Assembly: GCA_963678705.1 (NCBI GenBank)
Contig: OY783219.1
Span: forward strand, 12,648,001 to 12,712,000
DNA from: Panorpa germanica
Taxonomy: Eukaryota > Arthropoda > Insecta > Mecoptera > Panorpidae
Reading direction: 5' to 3'
DNA: 64,000 nt
The position numbers and the translations under genes are program-made. Below the pieces are notes generated by a model, which was not told where the DNA came from, did not search any database, and saw only the letters and a list, made by a program, of their open reading frames with translations. Within the stretch, counting starts at the first letter, position 1. Each line of letters begins with the position of its first letter. Shown piece after piece: positions 43,607-55,661 of this stretch.

Positions 43607-44563
43607 GTTAACTTTTTAAATTCGATTTTTCAAAGGTCTATATTTTCTAATTTAGGCTATTTATGCCCGCCCAAGTTTTGAAACTTATTTTGAACTTATT
43701 TTTAAGGTCGGCTGATAACTTAGGTAAATTTAGAAGAAAAACGGGCGCTCTTAAACAGTTATCAAATAGGCATTTTAATTCACCACCACAGTAATTCAAT
43801 TTTAAACTGACTTTTTTTAAAATATTTATTTGAGTGCATCAACTATCGATAGTTATTAGCACTTAAAACAATATATACATTTATACACATTACAAATAGA
43901 TAATTTGACAACGTATAAACAAGAGTATGAGTATTTAAAATAAAGAGATTAAATTTGTTTTATTGATAAAGTCAATAAGGTTTTTTTTAAACCTGCTCTG
44001 CTTGTAAATATCTGCCTATAGTTTTCAGTTATATAACGTGACTTTGTGTTTGCTATTATATGTTCCAGTGACATTAAAATTTAAATTTATATCTCAATTT
44101 TATATACATCTTTAACAATGTAGCCTTCTATACAGTCTTGTCACAAATGATGCTTAGGTTATATATAACTTGCAATCTTTTAAAATTTAAAATCGATTTT
44201 ATAGATCGATCGTACAGTATGAAAGTGAAACAGCAAAAACAGTAAAAAATGAGTCCAAGAGAGTATTTCATAAGTGTTAAATTGATTGACAGCTGAGGTC
44301 ATTGGTCGAACCATTTTTATGATGTTTTGGCCAAATCTGCTCATTTGCTACTGTTATGAATGGTTTATAACAGTAATCATCGCCCGAGGAAATGCAGTTT
44401 ATTATTTCTAGCGAAGGATTTCCGTCACCGGTGACGTGGCAAAGATTTTCATCATCAAAGTTTAATATAAAGCAATAATCACACTTAATAAATGAATATT
44501 ACTTTTTAAGTTATTCTATGTTGAGAAATTCGGCTCACAAAGCTTTCTGTATCAATCGTTGAA
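43607..44563. other. Unassigned DNA
   Basis: 43840-43910 (atcgatagttattagcactt) recurs near 61250, so a further dispersed repeat may exist. No gene. Confidence 0.45.
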
Positions 44564-45290
44564 GGCCTTTTACACGATTAGAGAAGATTCAGATTCGATT
44601 TCAGTTTACCCGATCGGTTCCTGTTCGATAAGTTCGTCCGTTCAGTCCGGGCTGCGATTTCAATGTGTACTGATGTTTCACATTAACCGTTTTACAAATA
44701 AAATTGATACCAGGTATAAATGATTATTATCAGTTTACACATGGTATAAATATTATAACTGCTTATAATATTATTATTAATACATGGATGAAGACTATCT
44801 CATTGCAGTAGCCTTAGCTTGACAGTTGTACCCATAGACATATAAAAATAGAGTGCGCGAACGGTACGGCCGCGTGTAAGAGGAAGCGATAAAGGCAAAG
44901 AGATAGATAGCTGCTGAGTGTCATATCTGTCTCTTTCTAGCCGAACCGTTGCAGCTTGGTTAATTGGCGGTGAGGTAGGGGGTAAGCAAGCAAGCAGACG
45001 CTATTGTTGAAATAAAAATAATAGAAAGAGACACCGGGGACACTCGGCAGCTATCTCTCTCTTTACCTTTATCGCCGTATTCAGCCTCTTGCGTACGTTA
45101 CGTTGTCACTCAGATAAGTGTCCTGAACCAAAAATTCCCGAATCAACATAATCTCATAGTGTCCAAATAGCACTAACACATCAGATATTTTTAGTACCTT
45201 TACAATTTCTAAGATACGATTAAATACAAAAGTCTGACAGTATGTTCTTCCTCACTATCAGTTCATCTGAATCTGATCGTGTAAAAGGCC
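44564..45290. mobile_element. ~727-bp TIR element containing a second TIR element
   Basis: Outer ends GGCCTTTTACACGATTAGAG (44564-) and the inverted tctgatcgtgtaaaaggcc (to 45290), with a shared gattcagatt / aatctgaat block. The interior holds a motif shared with the tandem repeat at 5761 (taccaggtataaat, about 44708) and the nested element 44850-45110. No open frame. Confidence 0.8.
44850..45110. mobile_element. ~260-bp TIR element nested in 44564-45290
   Basis: The inverted arms gataaaggcaaagagataga / tctctctctttacctttatc, then agctgctgagtgtc / gacactcggcagct, give about 45 bp of near-complementary sequence. The exact ends, near gcgcgaacggtacggccgcg and cttgcgtacgttacgt, are less certain. 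Confidence 0.75.
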
Positions 45291-45428
45291 GTATGGACTA
45301 ACTAGAATGACCCCAGCGTAAATTATAACTATAAAAATGGTTTTGGTTTAAGAGCGAAGATGCATTTAATAACTGGTAAACAAGACTCACAAATATTTTT
45401 TAGAAATTTATAGTGAAAGGGTTTTTAT

Positions 45429-46067
45429 AATGGGCTTGTGTCCTATGTCTTAATTTCTATAAAAGTGTACTATATATTGATAAAGTGAGTTACTAGAACC
45501 TCAAATGTTCAATTATTTTTTAATAACTCCTTATATGTTAAGAGATATTAACAATTAAAAAAGTCATTTTGTCTCCTCAATTATTAAAGGGATTGAACGT
45601 TGTACACATTCCAAGTGCATGTGACATCACCATCCTTGTGTAAGGTTACCAACCTTACAGCTCATAAATCTCTGCTATATGTATTTATATATCACAAAAT
45701 CAAATATTATTTACAGCTATTTCAAGGAACACTCTAATTTCAATATTATGTCTGCCTTAGCAGGGTTAAATAATATAAGAACTTATTATTCTTTGATTTG
45801 ACTTGATTATTTGACTACCAACAGCTACAGAACATTACCATAGCACTGACCCACTCAACAAATAACTGACGTTAAAATGCATTTAACGTCATACAAATTT
45901 GGTCGACCATTTCTAGCGCAAAAACTACAATTCAAACTTTTAATTGCTATATCTCCGTCAATATTTAGATATATAATAAAATAGACACGCTAATACACAT
46001 TTATTAACATCAATTTCAATCAACAATTGAAAAATCGATCACTAAAAAATGAGGACAGAAGCCCATT
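45429..46067 (-). repeat. AATGGGCTTG family, copy H (inverted)
   Basis: 639 bp with both ends (AATGGGCTTGTGTCCTATGT; aggacagaagcccatt). All core blocks are present in reverse orientation. Confidence 0.92.
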
Positions 46068-47284
46068 CGTTTAGGTTAGGGACAAGGTACATCGATTTAG
46101 AACCAGTGGTGTCTCACTGGCAAGCAGTTGTGATACTCGTATATTTTAACCTTACCTTTTAATAATTATTATAAATATTTGAAAGAACTGCAGCTGTGTT
46201 TGGTAGAAATGTTAAATTATTCAAATCTATTTGTTAAAATTTATTTTCAAAAAGTCATTCATAAAATACAAAATTTTGACATTTCATTGTTTGACCCACA
46301 AACAATAAATTTCAAAAAAATCTAAATACAGTCATTAAATAAATAAATAAATAATCAAATAAATAAACAAGAACGTGAACAATTTAATATCTACATCCGG
46401 TGTGACTTTGTTACTATATTTTAAAAGTGAATAACAATGCATATATATGAGATATATTGTGAGTAATAATCCAAACCGGAACTAAATCCCAAACGGAAAT
46501 GACAGGACGGAAGTGAGTCGGCCCCTGAACAAACCCACTTCCAAAATAAACGGTACATAACGTGACAATCGGGTATCTAAAGCGGGGTGCGGGGGGAAAT
46601 GATTTACAAATACGAAACTAGTCAAATATGGTCGTGTATAATTTTAGAAGAACAAATATGTGAAACGCATAGGCGTAGATGTACGTGCTGTCATCTGTTG
46701 TCAATGGTGACGATAAAGAAGGGGTCTCCGTGAAAGGAACCGAGTATTGTTGTAAATCCGTATTGTTGCCTTTAGCGTCTTGAGCCGGACATGGCTTTTT
46801 GTATATTAGTTAGATTATTATTTTTGAATGGTAGTAAAGGTGTATTAGTCTAATAGAGTTACAATGCGACTTTTGCGCGGTATGGTCTTACATGACGTAA
46901 TCATTTGAGACTCTAGAAACCTACTACAAGGTGTAACTTAAAGTCCCTCTTGTCCGGTTGTAGTCATTCGAACTATAATAGGCATTTCTGGTCAGATACC
47001 ATCTCCGGCTTAAAATCAGTAACTTTACTAATTTTTTTAAATAATATAACTAAAATAATAATGAACTCGTGTACGAACACGCATATGTTCTTGCTCATTC
47101 GGCAAACATTTGATCTCCGTACACAAAGAAAAGAATCGTCGGTTTAGCACCGGTAAAATAAATTAGATCAAAGCGCACAAATATTTGCTTCAGTCTTGTT
47201 CGCGTTACCGTGCATTGACGACTATGACATTAAAACATAACCTACAATGCTCAGTATGAACGTATCTGAACGTTTATTACCCTT
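46068..47284. other. Unassigned DNA
   Basis: 46320-46380 is A/T-rich with aaataaataaataaa repeats. 46480-46810 is less AT-rich. A 65-codon frame at 46950 has no motif. No exon recognised. Confidence 0.45.
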
Positions 47285-47922
47285 AATGGGCTTGTGTCCT
47301 ATGTCTTAATTTCTATAAAAGTGTACTATATATTGATAAAGTGGATTACTAGACCCTCAAATGTTCAATTATTTGTTAATAACTCCTTATATGTTAGGAG
47401 ATATTACCAATTAAAAAAGTCATTTTGTCTCTTTAACTATTAAAGGGATTCAACGTTGTACACATTCCAAATGCATGTGACATCACAATCCTTGTGTAAG
47501 GTTACCAACCTTACAGCTCATAAATCTCTGCTATATGTATTTATATATCTAAATATGAAATATTATTTACAGCTATTTCAAGGAACAATCAAATTTCAAT
47601 ATTATGTCTGCTTTAGCAGGGTTAAATAAAATAAAAACTTATTATTCTTTGATTTGACTTGATTATTTGACTACCAACAGCTACAAAACATTACCACAGT
47701 ACTGACCTAATCGACAAATAACTGACGTTAAAATGCATTTCACGTCATACAAATATGGCGACCATTTCTAGCGCTAAAACTATAATTCAAACTTTTAATT
47801 GCTATATCTCCGTGAATATTTAGATATTTAATAAAATAGACATGCCAATACACAATTATTAACATCAATTTCAATCAACAATTGAAAAATCGACCACTAA
47901 AAAATGAGGACACAAGCCCATT
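47285..47922 (-). repeat. AATGGGCTTG family, copy I (inverted, TTAA on both sides)
   Basis: 638 bp with both ends. Flanking bases read ccTTAATGGGCTTG and CAAGCCCATTAAgc, so the copy could be read as TTAA|TGGGCTTG..CAAGCCCA|TTAA. No other copy shows a matching TTAA pair, so the target preference is unresolved. Confidence 0.93.
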
Positions 47923-48320
47923 AAGCACATTCTTTACAATCCAAATTAAAGCGTGTTATTCTATGAGAAATATGGGTAATTGAACGGGATTCAAATCAAT
48001 CTTTAACAAATTTATAATGAATACTCTTAAAGTAGTTTAGTAGTAGTGAAGCGAGATATTTATAATTAAAGTGCACATAATTAACATGCAACGGGCCGAT
48101 AAAGTATAAGAAAGGAAAAGATATAAAAACATAGTTTCGTGTATATCTGAACAACTGTTCTTAGCTATTCTCTAAGAAATTAATATTTAAGAAAACAAAG
48201 AATTAGGAAAATTTAGTTTTTTTTTCACACTTATCTAGTGGCTTACATTTCTATAATTACACGGTGTGGTTGAGATTGCTCCAATAACAATTCTACATGA
48301 TTAGGTTACTAGATCCGAGG
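47923..48320. other. Unassigned DNA
   Basis: AT-rich with no supported feature. Confidence 0.5.
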
Positions 48321-48765
48321 GTTTAGTCCTGCGAAGTCTTCCAACATCATTACTATCAAGCAACATTTGCGTCACGGCGATGTTTTCGTGGTTACGAAGT
48401 CTTACTCGTGCTTCGCTGCTATAGATTTGATTTCTTCTCCGACTGTGTTAATCTTCAGGTCTCTATGTATGTCGTCATTACGAATATACCACGGTGCATT
48501 AACTATTCCTCACAGAACTTTATTTTGGAACGTTTGGATTACTTTAACGTCCAATTTCTTGGTGCAACCCCAGAGTTGCACTCTATACGTCCACACTGGC
48601 TTTAACACTTGTTTATATATGAGCAGCTTGTTTTCAATGTTTAGTTCAGAGCGTCGTCCAATTAGCCAGTACATATTTCTGTATTTTATATTCAGTTCTT
48701 CTTGACATGCGTTTTCCACCTTAACTTAGTATTTAGTGTCATTCTAGATATTTTGCTTCATTCGC
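48321..48765 (-). mobile_element. Jockey-type retrotransposon RT C-terminal fragment
   Basis: The minus strand encodes, over three frames, LRWKTHVKK, then LNIKYRNMYWLIGRRSELNI followed by ENKLLIYKQVLKPVWTYRVQ and LWG, then RIVNAPWYIRNDDIHRDLKI and HENIAVTQML. YWL.GR.S.L...NK...YK..LKP.WTYG.QLWG and the following NAPWY.RN..IH.DL.. are hallmarks of the region after the RT domain in Jockey-clade ORF2 (family knowledge). The fragment is truncated at both ends and frameshifted at least twice. Confidence 0.85.
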
Positions 48766-50040
48766 ATGAGGAATTGTGTTTGCGTGGGCAGATTTTTAGT
48801 CTTCTTTTGGTTTGTAAAATTTACGTTTGTTGATTTAGACTCATTGAGCAATTTAGAAATGAAAATCCTTTTAGTCTGCCATTAAGTATTTTCTTTCGTA
48901 TTGACTGTCGGACTATGCTTTTCTTTTCTATTTTCACTTAAGAGAAATTTATATTGGTTAGAATGGAATCAATACTGAAACCTTCTATAAATATACATGG
49001 ATTAAATGTTAATGAATTAATGTTTATTTTTATTATTATACTACTACGATTTCAACAACTAGGATATATCTCGCATTATTTGTAATTTAATAATTTTGTA
49101 TTTTGTAGAATTGTTTATGATATGGTTCGTATATTCTGATATGGACGACGCATTAGGCTCATAAAACAAATTAACATATTTACTACATAAATTCATAAAA
49201 TTAATATGAAAAATAATTAAAATCGACTTTGAATATAAACACAGCATTTCTTGGAATGTCCGCCGTGCTGTCACATGACAACAGTTTGATATTGTGCGTA
49301 ATATGTGATAATTATATTCCAGAAAATTCCCAATCAAATTATTTCCATAAAAATAGTTTGACACAACACGACCATAAAAGGGACACAAAAGCTTCGCCTT
49401 AGAAGTCATATCCTATCTGTCACATTACCACTAAAATACAAAATTAGATCACACACAAATCACACATTAGATCACAACACATCGCGCTAGTCATATCCGT
49501 TTAAACATCAATCTATTTTAATTCTAAAACCATAACCGAACCATCCAACTTAAATCGCATGATCACCATCATGTCTAGTGTTTATATTTAAAATTAATGA
49601 TTTCCTATATAAATTTATTAGCAATTTTAAAATGCATATCATACATATTAAAATCTATAAACCGGATAAGCATTTCCCCTCTTCTCTTTAATTTCCTTGC
49701 TTATATCCTGTCTCCTGTCCCTGCGTTGTGTCTAAACAAGTCACTTCCTTCCGGTTGTATGTTGCACCGGCTAAAACTAAAGTTAAAAACCTCTTCTGTA
49801 TATAATAACGTATGCCGACGCCGACGCTGACGCTAAACCGACAACGTATGTTTTCAAAACATTCAAGGAAAGTGCATCCCGTTTCTTAAATAACTACTTT
49901 TAGATGACTAGAGTAGCAGTGGTTCTCAATCTTTTAATAGTGTTTTATAATCAGTGGAATTATAGCTAGTTTGTTACAGCTGAGATCGATGTACCTGGTT
50001 TGCTGGTACCTGTAATTTGTAGATGGGAGGTACTTCTGTA
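48766..50040. other. Unassigned DNA; possible hAT-type end at 49917
   Basis: 49917-49940 reads agtggttctcaatcttttaa, close to CAGnGGTTCTCAA hAT-type ends; no partner found. The 116-codon minus frame at 49059 and other frames show no domain. Confidence 0.4.
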
Positions 50041-50356
50041 CAGAGGCGGCCTTAGGGGATGGCAAGCAGAGCAACCGCCTCGCATTCTCGCGTAACAACC
50101 CAAGTAGATAAATTCATTACTATATATGTATTTGAATATCGCGCTTCGCTCTTTAGAATCCCACTAGAATCACTGCGTATATCTTTTAAGGCATTCATGT
50201 GCCTTAGTTTATCATCATGAACAGTTGTCGTCTTTGTGCTTTTTAACTTTTATAAAACTTCCAATATAAAATTTTATTTCTCGTCAATTATCATAAAAAA
50301 TACTCGGGCCTAAAGTTCAGCTGCCCGGGGCCCCGCAATGACTAAAGCCGCCTCTG
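50041..50356. mobile_element. hAT-type MITE with 8-bp target duplication
   Basis: Ends CAGAGGCGGCCTTAGG and the inverted ctaaagccgcctctg. CAG..CTG termini and an 8-bp duplication (cttctgta before, ctgttgta after, 6 of 8 identical) are hallmarks of hAT elements. 316 bp, non-coding. The block aaagttcagctgcccggggc is unusually GC-rich. Confidence 0.83.
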
Positions 50357-50444
50357 CTGTTGTAACTCACTTCATTCCATTTTTAAATTGATAACCATAT
50401 TTTTCCTAAATAAGAAATTATTCTTGCTTCTAAATTTAACATTC

Positions 50445-50935
50445 TAAAGCCTCCTTCACACTGTTTTGATATTTAATTTACTGTTTTCATTTAATATTTT
50501 AATCTCGATTTGAGGGTGTCAGAATAGGCATTCCTAATCACATTCGTGTTTTAATTTGATTAATTTAGTTGATGCGCATGTGTCGTTAGTAATATAAATT
50601 TTGAAGGTCCGATAGTTGGACAAAATTGAATGTGGATTTATTAAAATTGATATTTTTAATAACAATTAGTAGTAGAAATTGTTTTTATTTCTTTATTTTT
50701 GAGATACTGACATTAAGCTTCTTTTAAAAATAAATCCTACTGCATTTTGACAGATTATCACATTTTGGAGGTTATAATATAATACATATTTTTTTAAATA
50801 TAACATTGGATCTTATAAGGATCTAAAAAAATAAGGATTGCGTAAATTAAAATTGGTGCAGAGAATAACTACGCATATTTCCATATGGTATACAATTTAA
50901 ATTAAAAACAAAATTTAAGCAAGAAAGATAGAATT
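50445..50935. repeat. CATTCCCACTCACTG family, degraded copy
   Basis: Left end taaagcctccttcacactg, inner blocks gatgcgcatgtgtcgttagt and cattttggaggttataatat, and a degraded right end (gcaagaaagatagaatta). Confidence 0.78.
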
Positions 50936-52009
50936 ATTTTGTAGTTTTGTCTGTGACGTCATGCCGTCATGAGTAGAACTAGTGTGATAATCATTTGTTT
51001 TTTAATATTGACAAACAAAATAGTAGTGAAAATGGATCTTGATCTTTTATTTTCCAATACATGAAAATTATACTATGCTAATTTATGACGTCAGAGGAAT
51101 ATAATTCTAATTTTAAATAGATATTCTTTGTTAACTTTTAGATATATAAAAAAATAGAAAGACAATATACTTATATTCGAATTTTATTTTATTTACTTAA
51201 CGTATGCCTATTTCCGATGCTTAATCCTACCAGCGACGATCACCTACTATGTTTCTGTAAGACTTCCCACGCTTTTAAACCGCACCGCTGCCTAATAAAT
51301 TCATGATAATTAAAATTTAACTAGATAGCAACCAAACTCAGAAAATATAACTCTGGTCCGGATTTGAGCACAAGCATCAATGCTCCCGCTCACTGTGTCG
51401 TCTGTTTCTCATAAAGAATCTCTGTTATTTAATAAAACTATCAAATTTGACATTGTTGTAATTAAGAGAAATAGGACGTGGATAATTTACTGCTGTGTCA
51501 TTAAATTGAAGCCTTATTTAAACTAAAAATATAAATAATTATAGGACTGGTTAATTTCTCACAATTATTTCAAATCACGTTAAGTTTTAAGTTAGATTTT
51601 TTTTAACAAAAATACTATTTCCTCTTATTAAATAGAATGAAAAAAAACTATTGTTAACTTTCTAATTTCAGTCATTTGTAACATTTTATTTATTATAGTA
51701 TTTATATATAAAACAATCTTTTACCAAATATAATAAAATGTGAGCCGAACGTAGGACGGTGAAGGAAATAATTTTTGTAAATAATAAATGAATAGAAAAG
51801 TACTAATAGTGAAAGAGCGAGGCCGTTTTATTTGGGGACCGGATAACTCACAGATAAAGAAGTTAGTTGTGATTATAACATGCAAGAAAGGGCGTTATTT
51901 CGGAATTTCGATCAATCCTACTTTCGATCAATTTCGCTGATTTTTTTTTAATGTTCATAATTTAAAATATTAGAACAGATTGTTAGTAAAAAGTCGAAAA
52001 ATTAACATG
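50936..52009. other. Unassigned DNA with a repeat shared at 60880
   Basis: 51185-51300 (tatgcctatttccgatgctt...) recurs at about 60890-60985 (ctgcctatttccgatgctga...). TGACGTCA-type motifs occur at 50952 and 51085. No gene. Confidence 0.45.
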
Positions 52010-53010
52010 TGTATTAAAACGTTTCCAAGAAAATTACTTTTCTTATGGTCATCTTGAAAATTTAAATATAAATATTATATTAATATCCTTAAGACGTAGA
52101 AAAAGTTTTAATATAGTCAAAATCACGATAGTTCGGCGGCGACTTATACTTAAAAGAGATTATAAGAATGGTATAAATCTATTATACGATAATTAATTTT
52201 ATATTTTTCGTTTCTATATACATTATAGAAAAATATGCGAATCAGTGCTTTTTAGTTATATCAGCAGTTTATACCCCACAACTTGTTTTAAGTATGAGCT
52301 GCTGCCGAACTCTCGTAATTTGAACTATACTTAAGATTTTGACTGTTAAAATTGATAATTATTTTTTTTAAAAAGTCTTTCAACAATTTATTGCTGTTAT
52401 CTCTATTGTAGGGGCCCATCTCTTGTGTAGGCCCCGGGGCAGGAGCCCCGCCTGCCCTTCCTCAAATCCGGGCCTGTGAACCATACACCAGCCTATGTCG
52501 AAATGGATGTTTTGTCATATAACAATGATAATTTCCTATTAATTTTTTTTTAAACTTTTAAATCATTAATTAAGACTATGTCTATAACTATTAAGAATAT
52601 GACAAACATTGTCCTGTAAAGAAAATTAAAGCAAGCGTTATTCGTTTTCTTATAAAAACGAATATGTTTAGAGTGAGCTACTTTTGATAGTTTTCAACTA
52701 AAAAATCTCGCACTACACGAGTTCAAACTTTGTTCAAACAACAAACTCGATCTTTGCGTAAGAATGTACCATGAATCTTGCGAGTATTCCTGTACTATTC
52801 CTGAATTTTATTATTAATTATTATTATAGTTCAGTAATACTCTTTTAAAAGTGATTCGTAAAATGTTTCACTCATATGAATTATATCTGTTCGATCATGA
52901 CCATTGCTCGCAAGCCTCAGGAATAGGGCCCCAAATCCGAAAAACGACGCACTAGAATTATTTTATTATTTTTGCGCATGTGAGCAGAGCAGTGCACAAC
53001 TATTATTTTT
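52010..53010. repeat. Longer copy of the 11681-12190 repeat, twice interrupted
   Basis: Follows the same block order as the 11.7-kb copy but contains the palindromic MITE 52112-52329 and a GC-rich insert at 52411-52480 (aggccccggggcaggagccc). Ends near gcgcatgtgagcagagcag. Confidence 0.68.
52112..52329. repeat. TATAGTTC palindromic MITE, complete copy
   Basis: Left end tatagtcaaaatcacgatag, right end ctcgtaatttgaactata. About 218 bp. Its right half is the reverse complement of the 2714-2844 fragment, with few differences. Confidence 0.88.
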
Positions 53011-53075
53011 TTTTACACATGTAGTAACCACGATTGTCGTTTATTTCTTTCTTAACTATAAAATGGGTCATTATA

Positions 53076-53255
53076 CAGGGTGTTTGGTAGCAAGGCATTT
53101 AAATGTCAGAAATTGTGTTTTTATAAAAATACCATAAAAATAGCAGTAAAAAATAAATAAGCAGATTTCGGCTAAGGCATGTATGGCTCAAAATGTTCTA
53201 AATGGTATCAACTATCATCCCCTTAAGGCTTTGTACCTTGCTACCAAATATCCTG
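53076..53255. mobile_element. 180-bp TIR element with TA target
   Basis: Left end CAGGGTGTTTGGTAGCAAGG and the inverted right end ccttgctaccaaatatcctg, both next to TA. Tc1/mariner-type MITE (inference). Similar CAGGGTG ends occur singly at 30657, 61003 and 62258. Confidence 0.87.
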
Positions 53256-55031
53256 TATTATAAAGTTGGGCTAATACGGCTGTAGTCCGAGGGCTCACAT
53301 TAGGGGGCTTTCACTTGTTAAGACCTTAAAAATAACTGAAATGATAGCGGTGATTTGAATATGAAATTAAATTGACCGTTTGACCCCCTTTGCGGGCGCC
53401 AGTGCTGGTACATATTTTACTAGAGTGTTAACGCATCGTTGGAATGTTTAGACAAGTTAAATTTTTGAATTCAGTAAATATTTTTTAAGACAAACAAAAA
53501 GTCTTAACAAGCTAATTTAAAACAATTGGCCTGAGTTTGGATTGCGTTGGGCTTGATGTGTTCGGTTGGGTTCGGTTCGGTGTGTTTAGCATTTCTACTC
53601 ATATGTAAAAACAGGAAGCTGCTTAACATACTCGTATTTAAATAAATAAAAACGCGTTTGTTCAATGTTCGGTTGCAGGCTCAGTGGGTGAATCATTTCA
53701 AAACTATTTCACCAATGTGCAAATATTAGGCAGATATTTGTGTAATTATTTGTGTGTATACATTTAAGAAAGTTCTGCGAATAATGCTAAGTAAAGGTAA
53801 GCGTCCACAGCTCCACACTGCTCGCATCGAATATATTAGCTTTATTGAATAAAACTATAAATTACGTCTAAATTACGTTTATCCATTGCAGCTTCTTGTC
53901 ACTCATTATGAACGATATGCCCCGCACCATACACAAGAATACATTGTTTTTTTTATTTTCCTTCCAAGTGCAAAGAGAACATAGTTTTCGCTTTTCTAGT
54001 TTACTCAATGAATGGTCACCCATCTCCAAAAACTTATTGTAGAAAAAAGAAGAACTAATAAAAAAGAAATCTATATATATAATCTGTGAAATAATATATT
54101 AAATTACATAAAACTTTTATTTTAACCATGAAAAAATTGTAAAACAACGAGAAAAGCAAAAAAAGTGCATTTAGTAACGTTGGGAAAATACACGTTGTTT
54201 GTACACTGACCCTTTCAGGGAACAGAGGCAAGTTTCGCTGGCTCGCCTTTGCCGGTAAACTGCCAGATACGGACGCTACTGGAACCTTAAAAAGCAGCAT
54301 ATTTTCGGTAATGTTTTTTGACGACAAAACTATAGGTCTCTAAAATTTTGAGACAGCATATTTTAACTATTTGTATCGACCCTCCAAATTTCACAATGTT
54401 TTCATAATTTACATTAACGTCTTATACCTCCTTAAATAAAAAAAATATATAATTTCTCGAATGGCTATTCCGATTAATAACAAACTCCATTACAATTCTT
54501 TAATTACGTTTACGAAGAAATCAACATCCTTACATATCTTGTGGGTAAAACCAACTGGCTACGACAATACACGCTGTGCTATATTATATATTTTTTCTCT
54601 TTTTGCGAAGCCCCAGTTTCTCTATTCATCAAAACACACCTGGAAATACTTGACCAAAACATCTGGCCAAACCTTTATGAATTTTAAATTCAGATTTGAA
54701 AGAGCGACACTTAATACATTTCTTTTATAATAAAATCAGCTCCAACTAAAAAACATTAAATCCTGTGTAAAGCGCTGTAAGCACGTCACACGCCTGCACG
54801 GCGAATAAGCACGAACACACACTAGTACATGAAATAAACACAAAGCCGAGTTTGCTAAGGATGAGGTATTATGTAGTATAGTTTATTTCTCGAATTAGAA
54901 TATTTAAATAAATGGATTAAAGTTTCGTTTAAGTTCTTTATTAATGTATAGTCACGTTATGTTGCTATTAACTTTTAGTTTATAATGTTATGATACAAAA
55001 GGTCCAAATTCTCGTTAAGAGTCATATCAAC
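53256..55031. other. Unassigned DNA with solo element ends
   Basis: 53793-53830 (aaggtaagcgtccacagctc) is a solo left end of the element at 56962-57099. 54328-54440 is a solo TTAA-flanked end like that at 34195-34295 (gtatcgaccctccaaatttc; cgtcttatacctccttaa). Open frames (54055 minus, 54461 plus) lack motifs. Confidence 0.55.
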
Positions 55032-55661
55032 AATGGGCTTGTGTCCTCATTTTTTAGTGGTCGATTTTTAAATTGTTAATTGATATTGATGTGAATAAAT
55101 GTGTATTGGCGTGTCTATTTTATTAAATATCTAAATATTGACGGAGATATAGCAATTAAAAGGTTGAATTGTAGTTTTAGCGCTAGAAATGGTCGGCCTT
55201 ATTTTTATGACGTGAAATGCATTTTAACGTCAGTTATTTGTTGAGTAGGTCAGTGCTGTGGTAATGTTCTGTAGCTGTTGGTAGTCAAATAATCAATAAG
55301 AATAATAGGTTTTTATTTTATTTAACCCGACTAAGGCAGACATAATATTGAAATTTGATTATTCCTTGAAATAGCTGGAAATAATATTTGATATTTTGAT
55401 ATATAAATACATATAGCATTGATTTATGATCTGTAAGGTTGGTAACCTTACATAAAGATTGTGATGTCACATGCACTTGGAATGTGTACAACGTTGAATC
55501 CCTTTAATAATTAAAGAGATAAAATGACTTTTTTAATTGTTAATATCTCATACATATAAGGAGTTATTAAAAAATAATTGGACATTTGAGGTTCTAGTAA
55601 CCCACTTTATCAATATACAGTACACTTTTATAGAAATTAAGACATAGGACACAAGCCCATT
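55032..55661 (+). repeat. AATGGGCTTG family, copy J
   Basis: 630 bp with both ends (AATGGGCTTGTGTCCTCATT; aggacacaagcccatt). A small deletion lies after tagtcaaataatcaa. Confidence 0.92.

Noticed and set aside
49059-49409. 116-codon minus-strand frame
   Set aside because: AT-driven composition (Asn, Ile, Tyr, Leu), no motif, no splice or homology support.
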